From the NCBI GenBank assembly GCA_021827255.1, contig JAKAWO010000202.1:1-5808 (forward strand): 5,808 nt of DNA, written 5' to 3'. Position numbers and translations under genes: made by a program. Within the stretch, counting starts at the first letter, position 1. Each line of letters starts with the position of its first letter. Positions 5,754 to 5,808 of the stretch are shown one piece after another. The notes beneath the pieces are model-generated. The model did not search any database. It had not been told where the DNA came from and saw nothing but the letters and a program-made list of their open reading frames with translations. The DNA is from Acidobacteriota bacterium (GTDB taxonomy: Bacteria; Acidobacteriota; Terriglobia; UBA7540).

Positions 5754-5808
5754 TTATCCGAACCTGCTATTTGTTATCCGAACCTGCTATTTCTGCCCGC
5801 ACCTGCTC
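5754..5808. repeat. 20-bp tandem direct repeats, two clear copies plus a degenerate third, cut by right edge
   Basis: The plus-strand unit TTATCCGAACCTGCTATTTG begins at 5754 and repeats at 5774, differing only in the last base (G to C). A third, diverged copy from about 5794 keeps CCG-like and ACCTGCT parts but is shifted by one base and runs off the window. The 20-bp period is close to two helical turns, so identical sites would face the same side of the DNA. Possible identities are binding sites for a regulator of the promoter at 5715-5743, or terminal repeats of a mobile element lying beyond the right edge. The sequence here does not decide between them. Confidence 0.85.

Noticed and set aside
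1..5808. CRISPR array, tRNA, rRNA, transposase or phage genes
   Set aside because: No spaced repeat array, cloverleaf-like sequence, rRNA signature or recombinase motif was seen. The only tandem repeats are the 20-bp units at the right edge, which have no unique spacers.

Overview
The window looks like a GC-rich bacterial chromosome segment in which every convincing gene lies on the minus strand, so transcription runs from high to low coordinates. The best taxonomic guess is Acidobacteriota (Terriglobia/Bryobacter-like). That is an inference from a beta-propeller-like region fused to a carboxypeptidase-regulatory-like domain, Ig-like secreted proteins with an 'SNTITVTV' ending, and runs of signal-peptide proteins of unknown function. 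No rRNA, tRNA or named housekeeping gene is present to confirm it.

In the direction of transcription, the window begins (5754-5808) with two exact-register copies of a 20-bp direct repeat and a degenerate third copy running off the right edge. Just downstream is a good sigma70-type promoter (TTGACC, 17 bp, TATGTT; 5715-5743). A leader of roughly 270 nt follows, containing one weak 58-codon ORF. Four complete genes then follow in tight succession: a 336-aa exported protein of unknown function (4428-5438); a 433-aa exported protein with a lysozyme-like/lytic transglycosylase (GH23-fold) core (3098-4399); a 645-aa exported propeller-like plus carboxypeptidase-regulatory-like protein (1177-3114) that overlaps the previous gene and has no Shine-Dalgarno of its own; and a 179-aa exported Ig-like protein (464-1003). 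A 25-codon ORF with a near-perfect ribosome binding site (1014-1091) sits between the last two. A fifth exported protein starts at 236 and is cut by the left edge.

All five larger products begin with a signal peptide, and I see no regulator, transporter or transposase. Gaps within the set are 28 nt, an overlap, about 170 nt and about 230 nt, and no convincing hairpin/U-tract terminator separates the genes. The simplest reading is one co-transcribed set making periplasmic or extracellular proteins, with one probable peptidoglycan-cleaving enzyme among beta-rich proteins that may bind, scaffold or interact with the envelope. The shared biological role is not known to me and is the most interesting open question here. 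The genes other than the transglycosylase have no function I can name.
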